The notes: a model not told the origin generated them from the letters alone. A DNA stretch of 64,000 bases from JAQVEM01 sp964610315 (GCA_964610315.1 CAZSVM010000012.1:13582-77581); one strand, 5' to 3'; positions 1-9,091 are shown, counted from the stretch's first letter. Numbers and translations are program-made.

Positions 1-695
1 AGGCTGTTTTCCAGAAATTCCTGGGAAAGATCGATTTTAGCTATATTCTCATTGGTTTCCGCATCAAGCAGTTCTGTCCCTGCCGGTATTACCGGAAAAT
101 GATACGATTTTGAGGGACCCTTAAGGAGCTCCTGAACTGCGTTCTTCGCTGCCATATCCGGACTCCCTGCATTTATGGTTCTCTTCTCGGAAACCAGCTT
201 TTTCTCCTCTCCAAGGCCGGAAAAATAAAAATTAATTTCAAGTCTTGCCGGATAAGTTTCCTCTATTTCTCTATCATTTCCCTGCCTGGTAAAAAAAATT
301 TTTATTTTCTGCCAGAAAGACAGGCCGCTTTGGGAACCACTGCTGCCGGTAACCTCATCGTTCCCGCCGGAAGTAAGCTCATTTTGGTTAGTATTTTCCT
401 CTCCATTTTCTGCACTATTTTCCTCTTCATTTTTAGCCTCATCAATGATGGCCGACGGTTCCTGATTCTGGTTGATTGGCTGAACCTCGCCGGAAGCCGA
501 TAAATCCGGTACCGCTTCATTGTTTTCTTCTCCACTGAAAAGGGAGGAAAATTTGCCTTTTAAAAAACCGGGATTATCGATACTATAAAATATGAAAAAG
601 CCAGCCGCAATCAGGAGAATCAAAATTAGTGTAAATTTCAAAACTGGACCGGAGCTTCTTTTCCTTTTCTTTGTTTTTTTATTTCCGGCATTCAT
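1..695 (-). CDS. GerMN-domain protein (3' end outside window)
   Basis: This open frame starts at an ATG complementary to 693-695 and runs off the left edge, so the C-terminus is missing. A lysine/arginine-rich cytoplasmic N-terminus is followed by one membrane segment (about residues 20-38), an acidic Asn/Glu-rich linker, and then a domain with the GerMN pattern: an LEINFYF-like strand, KKLVSEKRTI, AVQELLKGPSK, PVIPAGTELL and IAKIDLSQEF. GerMN domains occur in sporulation and germination lipoproteins and in envelope proteins of non-sporulating bacteria, so sporulation cannot be inferred. It is probably a membrane-anchored extracytoplasmic protein. Next to it lies a zinc-ribbon gene on the same strand. 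Confidence 0.75.
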   Translation of the reverse strand, partial: MNAGNKKTKKRKRSSGPVLKFTLILILLIAAGFFIFYSIDNPGFLKGKFSSLFSGEENNEAVPDLSASGEVQPINQNQEPSAIIDEAKNEEENSAENGEENTNQNELTSGGNDEVTGSSGSQSGLSFWQKIKIFFTRQGNDREIEETYPARLEINFYFSGLGEEKKLVSEKRTINAGSPDMAAKNAVQELLKGPSKSYHFPVIPAGTELLDAETNENIAKIDLSQEFLENS

Positions 696-732
696 AAATA
701 TAATGATATTAAAATAACAATATGTTATGTAT

Positions 733-1233
733 TTATCCGTTGATAAAATTTAAATAGTAATTTCTTACCTTAACAAAGAGATCGGGATTTTCTTTTTGAA
801 GAACCTGAAATATTTTTTCATCTATTAATTTCAGATTGTTTATGCTTTTACGAAAAGCTTCTATTAAAAAATAAATTACATCTTTATCCTTCTTATCGAT
901 AGAGTCAATTAATTTTTGAAAATCTTCTTTTTTCTTTTCAATCTTTTTTTTATTTTCCTCTATATCTTCATAGTCCTTCTTACTGAGGCACCCGCCGCAC
1001 CAGTCAAGGCAGCTCTCATCCTCACCACTGAAGATCAACCTGCCATTTTTATATTCTATTATCTCCGGGTTAACTTTAAATACATTGGCATGGCATCTTG
1101 GACATTTTACTTTTTTCTCATCGGCAAAAAACTCTAACTCATATCCACACCGGGGACAGGGTATGATATTGGTTTTAAAATTTTTTAAGTACGCCGTATC
1201 TTGTCCCGGACAGCCCGCTTTTAGTTTTGGCAT
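733..1233 (-). CDS. Zinc-ribbon protein of unknown function
   Basis: The 166-residue product has an N-terminal CPGQD motif, a CPRCGYELEFF...CPRC zinc ribbon and a further CLDWCGGC motif, followed by a lysine-rich, probably helical C-terminal half. I recognise the cysteine layout as that of small uncharacterised proteins of anaerobes, but no function is established. A TTG at 1242 would add three residues. The ATG at 1233 is preferred because an AAAAGG ribosome-binding site lies nine bases upstream of it. Metal binding (zinc, or possibly an Fe-S cluster) is inferred from the cysteines only. Confidence 0.7.
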   Translation of the reverse strand: MPKLKAGCPGQDTAYLKNFKTNIIPCPRCGYELEFFADEKKVKCPRCHANVFKVNPEIIEYKNGRLIFSGEDESCLDWCGGCLSKKDYEDIEENKKKIEKKKEDFQKLIDSIDKKDKDVIYFLIEAFRKSINNLKLIDEKIFQVLQKENPDLFVKVRNYYLNFING

Positions 1234-1355
1234 AATTATCAACCTTTTTAATAATATTTACCTCAAACATTTGTACTTTATAATTTAACATTATATATAA
1301 CTGTATAGAGTTTTAAAATATAAAGGGAACTTACCACAGCCCATGCACCTTTTTT

Positions 1356-2477
1356 TCAATTGACTTTATATATCCTGACCAGGCTCGCTTCCGGCTGGCA
1401 GTAAAATCTAAACGGTGAATATTTTCCCTCTCCCAGTCCTCTGGTTACATAAAGAACTATATTTTTAAAATAAAAAAGACCGGATGCAAATTTTGCTTTT
1501 ATTTTACACCCCGATATTATTGCTCCAATCAACGGAAATCTAATCTGACCCCCATGAGTATGCCCACAAAATATGATATCGACTTTTTTCTTCACCAGAT
1601 TGATTATCGAATCAGCATCAGGAGTATGTATAAGTACTATGCGCAGTTTACCTCTTTCATTCATCTCGTGTATTTTTTCCTTTTTTAACTTAAATACATC
1701 TTTATAGATATCCTTATAATTAAATCCTTTCCACAGGGGCAAATCATTATCTCTGGATCGAAAATCAGAAAATGCTTTATCTATATCGATTTTATCTATT
1801 ATAGGGTCATCCAATCCGATAATCCAGATACCGCCTATACCGCTATGTCCAGGCTGGAGTTGAAGCAATTTGCTCTCATTCATCAGAACCTCAATATCAA
1901 TATCTTTTAACCTTTGAGCTAGGTATGAAATATCATTTCCTTTTTTATACACCCGTTTTCTTTTAAACATATTTTTTATAAACTCAGTAACTGCCTTATC
2001 ATAATGATCATGCACTCCAAAAACAGCATATTTACCTAATTTTGCCTGTAAAGGAGAAAGCATACCAGTAAGATAATCTATATCATCATTGCCTCCTAAA
2101 AGGTCGCCAGTAATGAAAATAAGATCCGGGTTTAATGAGGATAAATTTCGGACAAATTTAAATAATCTTTTACCCTTGAAATTTCTTCTCAGATGAAAAT
2201 CAGACAGATGCAGGATAGTTAGAATCGGTTTACCAGCAGGTTTATCTAATTTGTCGCTGCTGGTTTTTTCGGATATGTTTTGTTTTGAAAAGTTACCCCG
2301 GGATAGATTATCTTGTGCTTTGCTGCCCTGCAGCATGCTGTTTTGAGGCTGGTTTTTCCTTATGAATATATCCACTTCCGACAATCTAAAATTTGTGGGT
2401 TCATATAAGAATGCATACAGAAACAGCAATATAGTTGCAACTGCTATTACCGGAAATATATAGATAATCCACAGCAT
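1356..2477 (-). CDS. Membrane-anchored calcineurin-like metallophosphoesterase
   Basis: The product (373 residues) has an N-terminal membrane segment (about residues 3-22), a polar linker to about 85, and then a calcineurin-like phosphoesterase domain. Metal-binding motifs are HLSDFH (D93, H95), ITGDLLGG (D125), FGVHDHY (154-159) and FCGHTHGGQ near residue 305. The family includes YkuE/YaeI-like and LpxG-like membrane-associated phosphoesterases acting on lipid or nucleotide pyrophosphates; the substrate here is unknown. The usual GNHD motif reads GVHD, so the Asn that normally coordinates the second metal is Val. It stands alone between an RHH/PIN toxin-antitoxin pair and the zinc-ribbon gene. 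Confidence 0.85.
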   Translation of the reverse strand: MLWIIYIFPVIAVATILLFLYAFLYEPTNFRLSEVDIFIRKNQPQNSMLQGSKAQDNLSRGNFSKQNISEKTSSDKLDKPAGKPILTILHLSDFHLRRNFKGKRLFKFVRNLSSLNPDLIFITGDLLGGNDDIDYLTGMLSPLQAKLGKYAVFGVHDHYDKAVTEFIKNMFKRKRVYKKGNDISYLAQRLKDIDIEVLMNESKLLQLQPGHSGIGGIWIIGLDDPIIDKIDIDKAFSDFRSRDNDLPLWKGFNYKDIYKDVFKLKKEKIHEMNERGKLRIVLIHTPDADSIINLVKKKVDIIFCGHTHGGQIRFPLIGAIISGCKIKAKFASGLFYFKNIVLYVTRGLGEGKYSPFRFYCQPEASLVRIYKVN

Positions 2478-2594
2478 TGTTTATTTTCTTCTCTCTATTC
2501 TCTATATAAAAATAATCAGTTAAAAATCTATAAGATAATACCACAAATTTTCTATAATTTAACTCTTAAATTTAAACCAGGCTTAATTAAATAA

Positions 2595-2623
2595 TTGACA
2601 TAATGAATAATGCATATTAATAT
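2595..2623 (+). promoter_or_regulatory. Sigma-70-type promoter of the first toxin-antitoxin pair
   Basis: A consensus TTGACA at 2595-2600 is followed after exactly 17 bases by TAATAT at 2618-2623. The antitoxin ATG is at 2678, which leaves a short leader. The -10 element overlaps the start of an AT-rich repeat array that could bind the RHH antitoxin. Confidence 0.7.
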
Positions 2624-2650
2624 TATTAATATTAATATATTATTAATATT
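2616..2650 (+). promoter_or_regulatory. Tandem palindromic operator-like repeats
   Basis: Three copies of the 9-base palindrome ATTAATATT lie at 2616-2624, 2625-2633 and 2642-2650, with a partial copy between the second and third. The first overlaps the predicted -10 box. RHH antitoxins bind short tandem palindromes as dimers, so this is a plausible autoregulatory operator. The sequence is very AT-rich, which lowers confidence. Confidence 0.45.
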
Positions 2651-2677
2651 CTCGCTGACATAGAAGAGGTGCACATA

Positions 2678-2914
2678 ATGGATAAAGAAAGAACATCAAT
2701 ACTCCTGGATAAGGACGTTATGTTAAAACTAAAAAGCCTGGCTAAAGTTTCTAATAGATCTACTTCTTTTATAATTAGAGAGGCAGTTAGTGAATATGTT
2801 GCCAAAAAAGTACCAGAGACAAAAATCAACATAATTGGAATTGTTGATAGCGGCGATCCTCATTTTGCTGAAAATGATGAAGAATATCTAAAGAAAAGTT
2901 TTGGAAAGGATTGA
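2678..2914 (+). CDS. RHH-type antitoxin (VapB-like)
   Basis: This small protein has a ribbon-helix-helix N-terminus: a TSILLDKDVMLKLKSLAKVS strand-helix, then RSTSFIIREAVSEYVAKK. The acidic C-terminal tail (DPHFAENDEEYLKKSF) is the part expected to wrap the toxin. The ATG at 2678 has AGAGG eight bases upstream; an earlier in-frame GTG at 2669 is less likely. The stop codon sits one base before the PIN toxin ATG, which shows translational coupling. It probably neutralises the toxin and represses its own promoter through the upstream AT repeats. Confidence 0.8.
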   Translation: MDKERTSILLDKDVMLKLKSLAKVSNRSTSFIIREAVSEYVAKKVPETKINIIGIVDSGDPHFAENDEEYLKKSFGKD

Positions 2915-2915
2915 A

Positions 2916-3329
2916 ATGCAAATCATTTTAGATACCAGTGCTGTTATTGGTTTAATGGACAAAAAATATAAAAAGCATGAAGATTTAAAAAAAATATTTG
3001 TAGAAAAAGATAATTTACATATTCTACCTTCTACTACTATTGGTGAGATATGTTATATGTTAAATAGTAGATTCGGAAGTAAAATAGAACTTATTTTTCT
3101 GCAAGAAATTATAAAGACCAGTTTCCAGTTAGAAATATTAAAAGATGAAGATATTATAAGAATAATAGAAATATTAAAAAAGTATGAGACTCTAAATATT
3201 GGTTATGTGGATGCCTCTATTGTTGCCATAGCCGAGCGGCTTAAAATTAATAAAATTCTTACCCTGGATAGAAAGCATTTTGAATTAATTGCGCCGAAAG
3301 GATTTGACTTCTTTGATATATTGATATGA
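2916..3329 (+). CDS. PIN-domain ribonuclease toxin (VapC-like)
   Basis: The 137-residue PIN domain begins MQIILDTSAVIG and has the acidic active-site set expected of VapC: D6, E44 (TIGEICYM), D99 (GYVDASIVAIAERL) and D118 (TLDRKHFE). VapC toxins are Mg2+-dependent endoribonucleases that cleave tRNA or rRNA; the target here is unknown. The ATG at 2916 follows GGAAAGGA and is preferred over an in-frame TTG at 2901. It forms a two-gene operon with the preceding RHH antitoxin. Confidence 0.85.
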   Translation: MQIILDTSAVIGLMDKKYKKHEDLKKIFVEKDNLHILPSTTIGEICYMLNSRFGSKIELIFLQEIIKTSFQLEILKDEDIIRIIEILKKYETLNIGYVDASIVAIAERLKINKILTLDRKHFELIAPKGFDFFDILI

Positions 3330-3373
3330 AATTCCTTAGAGTTTGGTGTAAGTTTTTCTTAAAATATAAAAGT

Positions 3374-3397
3374 AAAGATTAAGTTACCTTAATCTTT
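3374..3397 (+). terminator. AT-rich hairpin after the toxin gene
   Basis: A perfect 10-bp stem (AAAGATTAAG, loop TTAC, CTTAATCTTT) is followed within 20 bases by a run of seven T. The stem is AT-rich, so it would be a weak intrinsic terminator, but its place 45 bases after the toxin stop fits. Confidence 0.4.
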
Positions 3398-3469
3398 TAA
3401 AATATTCTTTTTTTATTAAAAAAGACAGTAATAAAAATTCTATATTTTAACATAAGGAAAAGGATAGAA

Positions 3470-4360
3470 ATGGTTCTGTTGGTTGGCGCTACCGATTTTC
3501 TAGGACCTCCGGTACTGGAAAAATTATTGAAAAAAGGTTATGAAGTAAGCTGCCTGGTAAGGACATCAAGCGATGCTTCAAAACTGGAGGATACGGCGGG
3601 AAAAACAGGTGAAAAGGTTACATTCGGTACCGGCACCCTGCAGAGTGCCGATTCCATAATCTCAATTTTAAAAAAGACGGAAAGCGCAGTTTATATGGTT
3701 GATCTTGAGTACACCAACCTTCTGAAAAACTTTCTGGATGCAGCCAGGCGCACCGGGTTGAAAAGAGTCGTTTTTATAAGTTCCACCACAGTGTTAATTC
3801 CTCTGGAGAGTAGAGTAAAGGACCAAAAAACAAACTCCGAAAATCTGATAAAAAGTTCGGGGCTGGATTACACCATATTAAGACCTTCTATGATTTACGG
3901 CTCGAAAGATGATAATAATTTTTCAAAAATGATTGAATTTATAAAAAGGAGAGGATTTTTTGTAACCTTTGGGAGGGGGAACAATTTAATTCAGCCCATA
4001 TATATCGGAGATGTGGCCGGTGCCGTTACCTGTATTCTTGATAATAAGAAAACTTACCGTAAAACTTATAATATAGCTGGTAGAAATCCGGTAAAATATA
4101 ATAAGATGCTGGAAATGGTGAGGTTCAAACTAAACAAACAGTTCAAGGTAATAAAGGTTCCTCTTAGGTTGGGTAGATTTTTAATTTCCATTTATGCCCG
4201 AATCTCCAAAAATCCCTCTCTGGTTCCCAGCCAGATAGATAGAATGGGCGTGGATAAGGCGTACTTGTATAAGGAAGCTGCTGCTGATTTCGACTTTGCT
4301 CCCACAAGCCTTGAAGTGGGTCTGGAAAAACTAATAGAAGAATTAGGCAGTAACCGATAA
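3470..4360 (+). CDS. NAD(P)-binding extended SDR / NmrA-like protein
   Basis: The 296-residue protein starts with a Rossmann motif (VLLVGATDFLGPPVLEKLL) and continues with features of atypical or extended SDRs: KRVVFISSTTV, a substrate region around DYTILRPSMIYG, and the IQPIYIGDVAGAV segment common in NDUFA9-like and sugar-epimerase-like members. The canonical YxxxK pair is not evident, so it may be a non-catalytic or NmrA-like NAD(P) binder. It is convergent with the sugar transferase gene, 26 bases away. Substrate and pathway are unknown; a role in envelope sugar or quinone metabolism is only guessed from neighbours. Confidence 0.7.
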   Translation: MVLLVGATDFLGPPVLEKLLKKGYEVSCLVRTSSDASKLEDTAGKTGEKVTFGTGTLQSADSIISILKKTESAVYMVDLEYTNLLKNFLDAARRTGLKRVVFISSTTVLIPLESRVKDQKTNSENLIKSSGLDYTILRPSMIYGSKDDNNFSKMIEFIKRRGFFVTFGRGNNLIQPIYIGDVAGAVTCILDNKKTYRKTYNIAGRNPVKYNKMLEMVRFKLNKQFKVIKVPLRLGRFLISIYARISKNPSLVPSQIDRMGVDKAYLYKEAAADFDFAPTSLEVGLEKLIEELGSNR

Positions 4361-4386
4361 TTAAAGATAAATTAAAAAATATTTCT

Positions 4387-4959
4387 TCATCTTGCGCCTT
4401 TGCCGCTAATTGCCGCTTTTACCGTAACTAAAATTATCTTTAAATCCAGCCATATGGAAGCATCTTTTATGTATAATTGGTCATACATAACCTTATCCGG
4501 AATGGAAAGTTCATCTCTTCCGCTTATCTGCGCCAGCCCGGTTACTCCGGGCTTGAACTTATCCACCCCTTTTTCTTTCCGCAGTCTTATAAGCAGTTCC
4601 TGATTATATAAGGCCGGCCTGGGCCCTACAAAACTCATTTCTCCTTTTAATATATTTACCAGCTGGGGAATTTCATCGATACTTAATCTCCTTAGAGTTT
4701 TCCCCACCCTGGTGTTCAGTCGGCTACAGCCCATCAATCTATCGGTTGGTATATCGGGAGTACCCTCTTTCATGGTTCTGAATTTGAAAATTGTAAAATA
4801 CCTGCTGTTTATACCCACTCTTTTTTGTTTGAATATTACACTTCCCCGGGAATCAACTACAATAACTAAAGGAATAATAATCCAGAGGGGAATAAAAAGC
4901 ACTATTAGAATAATTGACAGTACCACATCAAAAATTCTTTTTGCAACTTTGTAAAGCAT
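4387..4959 (-). CDS. Small monotopic phosphoglycosyl transferase (PglC/WcaJ C-domain type)
   Basis: The 190-residue protein transfers a sugar-1-phosphate to undecaprenyl phosphate, starting synthesis of an envelope glycan. One N-terminal re-entrant membrane segment (about residues 12-36) is followed by KRVGINSRYFTIFKFRTM, RRLSIDEIPQLVNILKGEM with the catalytic Asp-Glu pair, and SFVGPRP. It lacks the large N-terminal domain of WbaP/WcaJ and matches the minimal PglC form. It lies 23 bases downstream of a CapD/PglF-type dehydratase gene on the same strand, so the two probably make and load a UDP-diamino or deoxy sugar. Confidence 0.88.
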   Translation of the reverse strand: MLYKVAKRIFDVVLSIILIVLFIPLWIIIPLVIVVDSRGSVIFKQKRVGINSRYFTIFKFRTMKEGTPDIPTDRLMGCSRLNTRVGKTLRRLSIDEIPQLVNILKGEMSFVGPRPALYNQELLIRLRKEKGVDKFKPGVTGLAQISGRDELSIPDKVMYDQLYIKDASIWLDLKIILVTVKAAISGKGAR

Positions 4960-4982
4960 AGGCTGTATAAACTTGTTTCCCG

Positions 4983-6905
4983 CTATTCATATAATCTAGG
5001 CCACATTTTATTTTCATTGAAATCCGGGGTAATTTTTTTCAAATCCCTGAACAGATTTTTATAATCATCAACCTGGATCTCTTTTTCAATATTGAACAAT
5101 ATGTTAATTATCTCATCCTTGTCTAAACCATTTACTTTACCATTGTTTCTGGCTTCATATATGTGCTTGTATTCGGTGGCAACCAGTTCCTCCTCTTCAC
5201 TCACCAGTTCCTCGTCAATTTTTTCTCCGTCCCTTGGGCCGGTGTATTTTATCTCGATATCCTTGCCCGGTTCCATTCCATAAATTCTTATTATGTTTTT
5301 TGCCAGGTCCAGTATATTTATGGGTTCCCCCATGTCCAGCACAAATATTTCTCCTCCCTTTCCCATTATGCAGGCTTGTATAACCAGCTGGGAGGCTTCC
5401 GGTATGGTCATAAAATATCTTTTCATATCGGGATGAGTTACCCTTACCGGACCGCCAGATTGAATCTGTTCTTTAAAAAGGGGAACCACACTCCCCATAC
5501 TCCCCAGAACATTTCCAAATCTCACGATCATAAAGCGAGTGTTCCTGATCCTGGATAAAGACTGTAGATACTTTTCGGAAAGTAATTTAGATATTCCCAT
5601 CACATTTCTGGGTTTTACCGCCTTATCGGTGGAAAGCATAACGAACCTTTTAACTCCAAATTCAATGGAAAGTTTAGCCAGTATTTTAGTACCCAGATAG
5701 TTATTTAAAATAGCAGCCTTCGGATTGAGCTGCATTAAGGGTACGTGCTTATAGGCAGCGGCATGAAATAGTATATCCGGTTTATACTTTCTAAAAACGC
5801 TCCTTAAAGCCTGCTTATCCCTTATGTCCACCACTACCGGAACTGTCGAAATAAACCCAAATTTATTATCAAGCTCCTCCAGTATTAAAAATAAATTATT
5901 TTCAGAGTGATCTACCAGTATTATTTTTTCCGGCTTAAATCTTATTATCTGCCTGCATATTTCTGAACCTATGGAACCTCCTGCCCCGGTAACCAGAATA
6001 ACCTTGCTTTTTATTTCAGATACTATTTCAGGAATTTTTATGTCTATAACCTCTCTTCCCAGAATATCTTCGATTTCTATATCTCTTACCTGGTAAAGAT
6101 ATACTTTTCCATCAATTACCTCATACAAACTGGGTAAAGTTTTGCAGTTTACTCCGGATTCCCTGGCTCTTACCGCTACTTCTTTCCTTATACTACCGGA
6201 AGCCGAGGGCATGGCTATTATAACTTCATCAATGGAATAATCCTTGATTATATTTTCCATTTTAGATATGGATCCCAGAACGCTGATCCCGTGTATTTTA
6301 TTTCTTATTTTTGAATAATCATCATCTAGAAACCCAACAGGCATATATTCACTATTCTTTTGTCTGATCATTTCGCGGACAATCATTTCTCCGGCATCGC
6401 CAGCTCCCACAATCAACACCCGTTTCTTTCTGGTACTTAGATTGCCAAATTTCAATTCATTAAAAAATCTCTCTGAAAACTTGGAAATTATTATAAGAAT
6501 AAGGGTTAAAAGATAATCAATTATAAATATACTTCTGGGGAAAAACGGAAAAGAAAAATTTATATTAAGACCAAAAACAGATATTGGATAACTCATGATA
6601 TAGAAAATAACCGCCAGAACTACTGAACCCAGAGTAATAGATTCGATTATAGCTAACATATCCTTTAATGAAGCATACTTCCAGACCCTTCTGTAAGTCC
6701 CAAACAACCATAACATGAGGATTTTAACTACAATTACAATAACCACATACCAGATCATAGATTTGGAATATTGTGAAAAAAGACCGGCGCTGTCTATTAA
6801 ACCTATCTGGCCCCTTAAAAAAAAGGAAATTACAAACGATGAAAATATTATTAAGGCATCAAATGCTACCTGTCTTATTATTTTAAAAACAGACCTGTTT
6901 TTCAT
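4983..6905 (-). CDS. CapD/PglF/WbpM-type nucleotide-sugar 4,6-dehydratase
   Basis: The 640-residue inner-membrane protein has about four N-terminal membrane segments (residues 10-145), a first Rossmann fold (VLIVGAGDAGEMIVREM) and a second catalytic SDR domain (LVTGAGGSIGSEICRQII). The catalytic region reads LSTDKAVKPRNVMGISK, with Met replacing the usual Tyr, as known for the PglF/WbpM branch. These enzymes convert UDP-GlcNAc to a 4-keto-6-deoxy sugar. Together with the adjacent phosphoglycosyl transferase and the LCP protein upstream, it suggests a small locus for a wall-attached glycopolymer. Length is typical of the family. Confidence 0.9.
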   Translation of the reverse strand: MKNRSVFKIIRQVAFDALIIFSSFVISFFLRGQIGLIDSAGLFSQYSKSMIWYVVIVIVVKILMLWLFGTYRRVWKYASLKDMLAIIESITLGSVVLAVIFYIMSYPISVFGLNINFSFPFFPRSIFIIDYLLTLILIIISKFSERFFNELKFGNLSTRKKRVLIVGAGDAGEMIVREMIRQKNSEYMPVGFLDDDYSKIRNKIHGISVLGSISKMENIIKDYSIDEVIIAMPSASGSIRKEVAVRARESGVNCKTLPSLYEVIDGKVYLYQVRDIEIEDILGREVIDIKIPEIVSEIKSKVILVTGAGGSIGSEICRQIIRFKPEKIILVDHSENNLFLILEELDNKFGFISTVPVVVDIRDKQALRSVFRKYKPDILFHAAAYKHVPLMQLNPKAAILNNYLGTKILAKLSIEFGVKRFVMLSTDKAVKPRNVMGISKLLSEKYLQSLSRIRNTRFMIVRFGNVLGSMGSVVPLFKEQIQSGGPVRVTHPDMKRYFMTIPEASQLVIQACIMGKGGEIFVLDMGEPINILDLAKNIIRIYGMEPGKDIEIKYTGPRDGEKIDEELVSEEEELVATEYKHIYEARNNGKVNGLDKDEIINILFNIEKEIQVDDYKNLFRDLKKITPDFNENKMWPRLYE

Positions 6906-6942
6906 TGACTCACTTCAAAGCTAAAGCATAATAATATAAAAC

Positions 6943-9030
6943 CTACTTTATAATATCGCTATAATCTTCTCCTATTATCAATATCAAATCTGCATCAGTC
7001 TTATAAAAATCCCAGGTTTTATTATATTCGTAAATCTCCAAATTATCAAAAACCATTGCCAGTTGCTCAGCTTTTTCTCTGGAATCTTTATTATATATAA
7101 TTATGCTTTTCTTAAAATCAAAATTCTCTGCATTGGACAGAGCATATATTCTAAAACCAAAACTCTCCAGATATTTCTCAATTTCACCGGCAGCACCGAT
7201 TACACCATTACCGTTAAATATTTTTACTTTTGTTTTTCTGGCAATGGTCCTGTCTACAATCTTACCTACATCTATATTCACTTCCAGTGGTATTACACCC
7301 TTTTCTGAAAACCAGGTAACTCTCTCATGTACCATATCGTATTGTAGAGTATACCTCCCAGCCTTATCAGGTGCTTTTATTTTCATTTTTACCTCAGTTT
7401 CCTGGCCATAAGAAATATTAGTGGGAAGAAGCCCCCTGTCACCATCCCATATAACCACCTCTCCGGTGTCTCTATTAATCCAGTGTGTTCCCAGATCTAC
7501 TCTTTCTCCTCCTAAAAATTCCCAGATTAGAAACCCGGTATTTTTTACTTTAACAGTAACTTCGAACTCCTCACCCGCATCCAGATAATTGGGGGTTTTT
7601 CCCTCATCATCATATTCGGCACCGTAAGAGACATCAACCGATATAAATTTCTCCAGAGGGGGAACTCCCTGAAAAGAAAACCAGGTTACCCCTTCCTGTA
7701 CCAGATCTATCTGCAAAATATATTCCCCCGGCTCGGAAGGAGATATTACGGTTAGATCAAAAATTACCTCATCGCCCACATTAACTCCATCCTGAAATAT
7801 AATGCTTCTCTTCCCGTCAAAAACTACCATTTTTTTACTATTAAAATCTATCCAGTGATAGCCAAGATAAACCGGATTATCGCCATTTTTATTCCACTGG
7901 AGAGCACCAGTATTCTTTACTTTTATCTTAAATTTGTATTCGGTGTTCTGGGTCATTAAATCTGTTATTTCATCCACCTCCGTATATTCTGCATTATATT
8001 TGCTGGCTGGTTCCCCGTTTATAATTCTCTGCCACATAGCTCTGGCTTCTTCGGTATCCGGAATCTGGACACTAATAGTTCCCTCATTTATCCAGTCCGA
8101 ATGAGAGGGTATAATAGCTGTTTCAAAATTTTCGGAATTAAAGGACAGGACCGCTTTTGAATATTTAAGGATGGTTAAAATATCAAGATCCGTTCTTGTA
8201 TTTTCGGCCAGAATATTAAAATAGTAAGGGACACTGGATAAATATTTAATATTTAACTTTTGGTTTATCAGTTCTCTAAATAACTGCTGCTGCCTCTGAA
8301 TTCTGCCGATATCCCCCAGTTCCGTGGATCTGCTTCTGGTATATGATAAGGCTTGCTCTCCTGTAAGATGGTGATTACCGACAGAAAAATTAGCCCCGCT
8401 CTTGGGATCAACCATAGGTCTGCCAATAGTAATATCTACACCGCCCAGGGCATCAATTAATTCCACAAACCCATCAAAATCAAGGGTTACATAATGATTT
8501 ACTTCAGCTCCCAGAAAGGAGTTGATCGTTTTTATCATAAGCTCTTCCCCGCCATAAGCATAGGCAGCGTTTATTTTGTCCTCTCCGTGATCCGGAATTT
8601 CAACCAGGCAGTCTCTGGGAATGGAGAGGACACTGCAGGTATTTCTTTCAGGATTTAAATAAACCAGCATTATAATATCGGCTCTACCTGCATCATTTTC
8701 TGCATCTCTGGTATCCCGTCCCAATATCAGGACGGTAACCGGATCCTCCGGTGATTCTATGGGAGCAAGCATACTTTCAATTTCCGCAGTGGTGCCTAAA
8801 TTTATGGTCCTGTTTATCGAATGTATATAATAAAAGAAACCACCCGTACCTATGCCGCCAATAAAAATCAGGGAAGATAATACTATTATTATTACTCTTA
8901 TATATAAAGGTAATTTTTTAAATCCCTTACCGGTTATTTTTTTCTTTACATTTTTTTCTACATTGATTTTATTTCCCGCATTGCTTCCATTTTTCGGTTT
9001 ATTTTTATTTTCTTGTTTATCTTTTCTCAT
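6943..9030 (-). CDS. LCP-family glycopolymer transferase with two Ig-like repeats and LytR_C domain
   Basis: The 695-residue protein has a basic cytoplasmic tail, one membrane segment (about 43-67) and an LCP domain (about 97-255) with GRADIIMLVYL, SIPRDCLVEIP, DKINAAYAYGG and SYTRSRSTELGDIGRIQRQQ, containing the conserved Arg and Asp residues. LCP enzymes attach lipid-linked anionic glycopolymers to peptidoglycan. Two tandem repeats follow (about 355-455 and 475-580), each with VKVKNTG, a LG.HWI segment, an F/W-DG-R motif and TWFS, resembling NBR1-like/CARDB Ig-type modules. A LytR_C domain (about 598-690) closes the protein. The inserted Ig-like repeats are unusual. murA is 61 bases upstream on the same strand. 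Confidence 0.88.
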   Translation of the reverse strand: MRKDKQENKNKPKNGSNAGNKINVEKNVKKKITGKGFKKLPLYIRVIIIVLSSLIFIGGIGTGGFFYYIHSINRTINLGTTAEIESMLAPIESPEDPVTVLILGRDTRDAENDAGRADIIMLVYLNPERNTCSVLSIPRDCLVEIPDHGEDKINAAYAYGGEELMIKTINSFLGAEVNHYVTLDFDGFVELIDALGGVDITIGRPMVDPKSGANFSVGNHHLTGEQALSYTRSRSTELGDIGRIQRQQQLFRELINQKLNIKYLSSVPYYFNILAENTRTDLDILTILKYSKAVLSFNSENFETAIIPSHSDWINEGTISVQIPDTEEARAMWQRIINGEPASKYNAEYTEVDEITDLMTQNTEYKFKIKVKNTGALQWNKNGDNPVYLGYHWIDFNSKKMVVFDGKRSIIFQDGVNVGDEVIFDLTVISPSEPGEYILQIDLVQEGVTWFSFQGVPPLEKFISVDVSYGAEYDDEGKTPNYLDAGEEFEVTVKVKNTGFLIWEFLGGERVDLGTHWINRDTGEVVIWDGDRGLLPTNISYGQETEVKMKIKAPDKAGRYTLQYDMVHERVTWFSEKGVIPLEVNIDVGKIVDRTIARKTKVKIFNGNGVIGAAGEIEKYLESFGFRIYALSNAENFDFKKSIIIYNKDSREKAEQLAMVFDNLEIYEYNKTWDFYKTDADLILIIGEDYSDIIK

Positions 9031-9091
9031 TTATATTAATTCAGGTAATAAATTTCCCAATGGACATTAATAAAATAATATTAAATATAGC

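Noticed and set aside
302..535. Plus- or minus-frame 77-residue open frame
   Set aside because: It is an alternative frame of the GerMN-domain gene on the same strand, which explains the region with a coherent membrane segment and domain.
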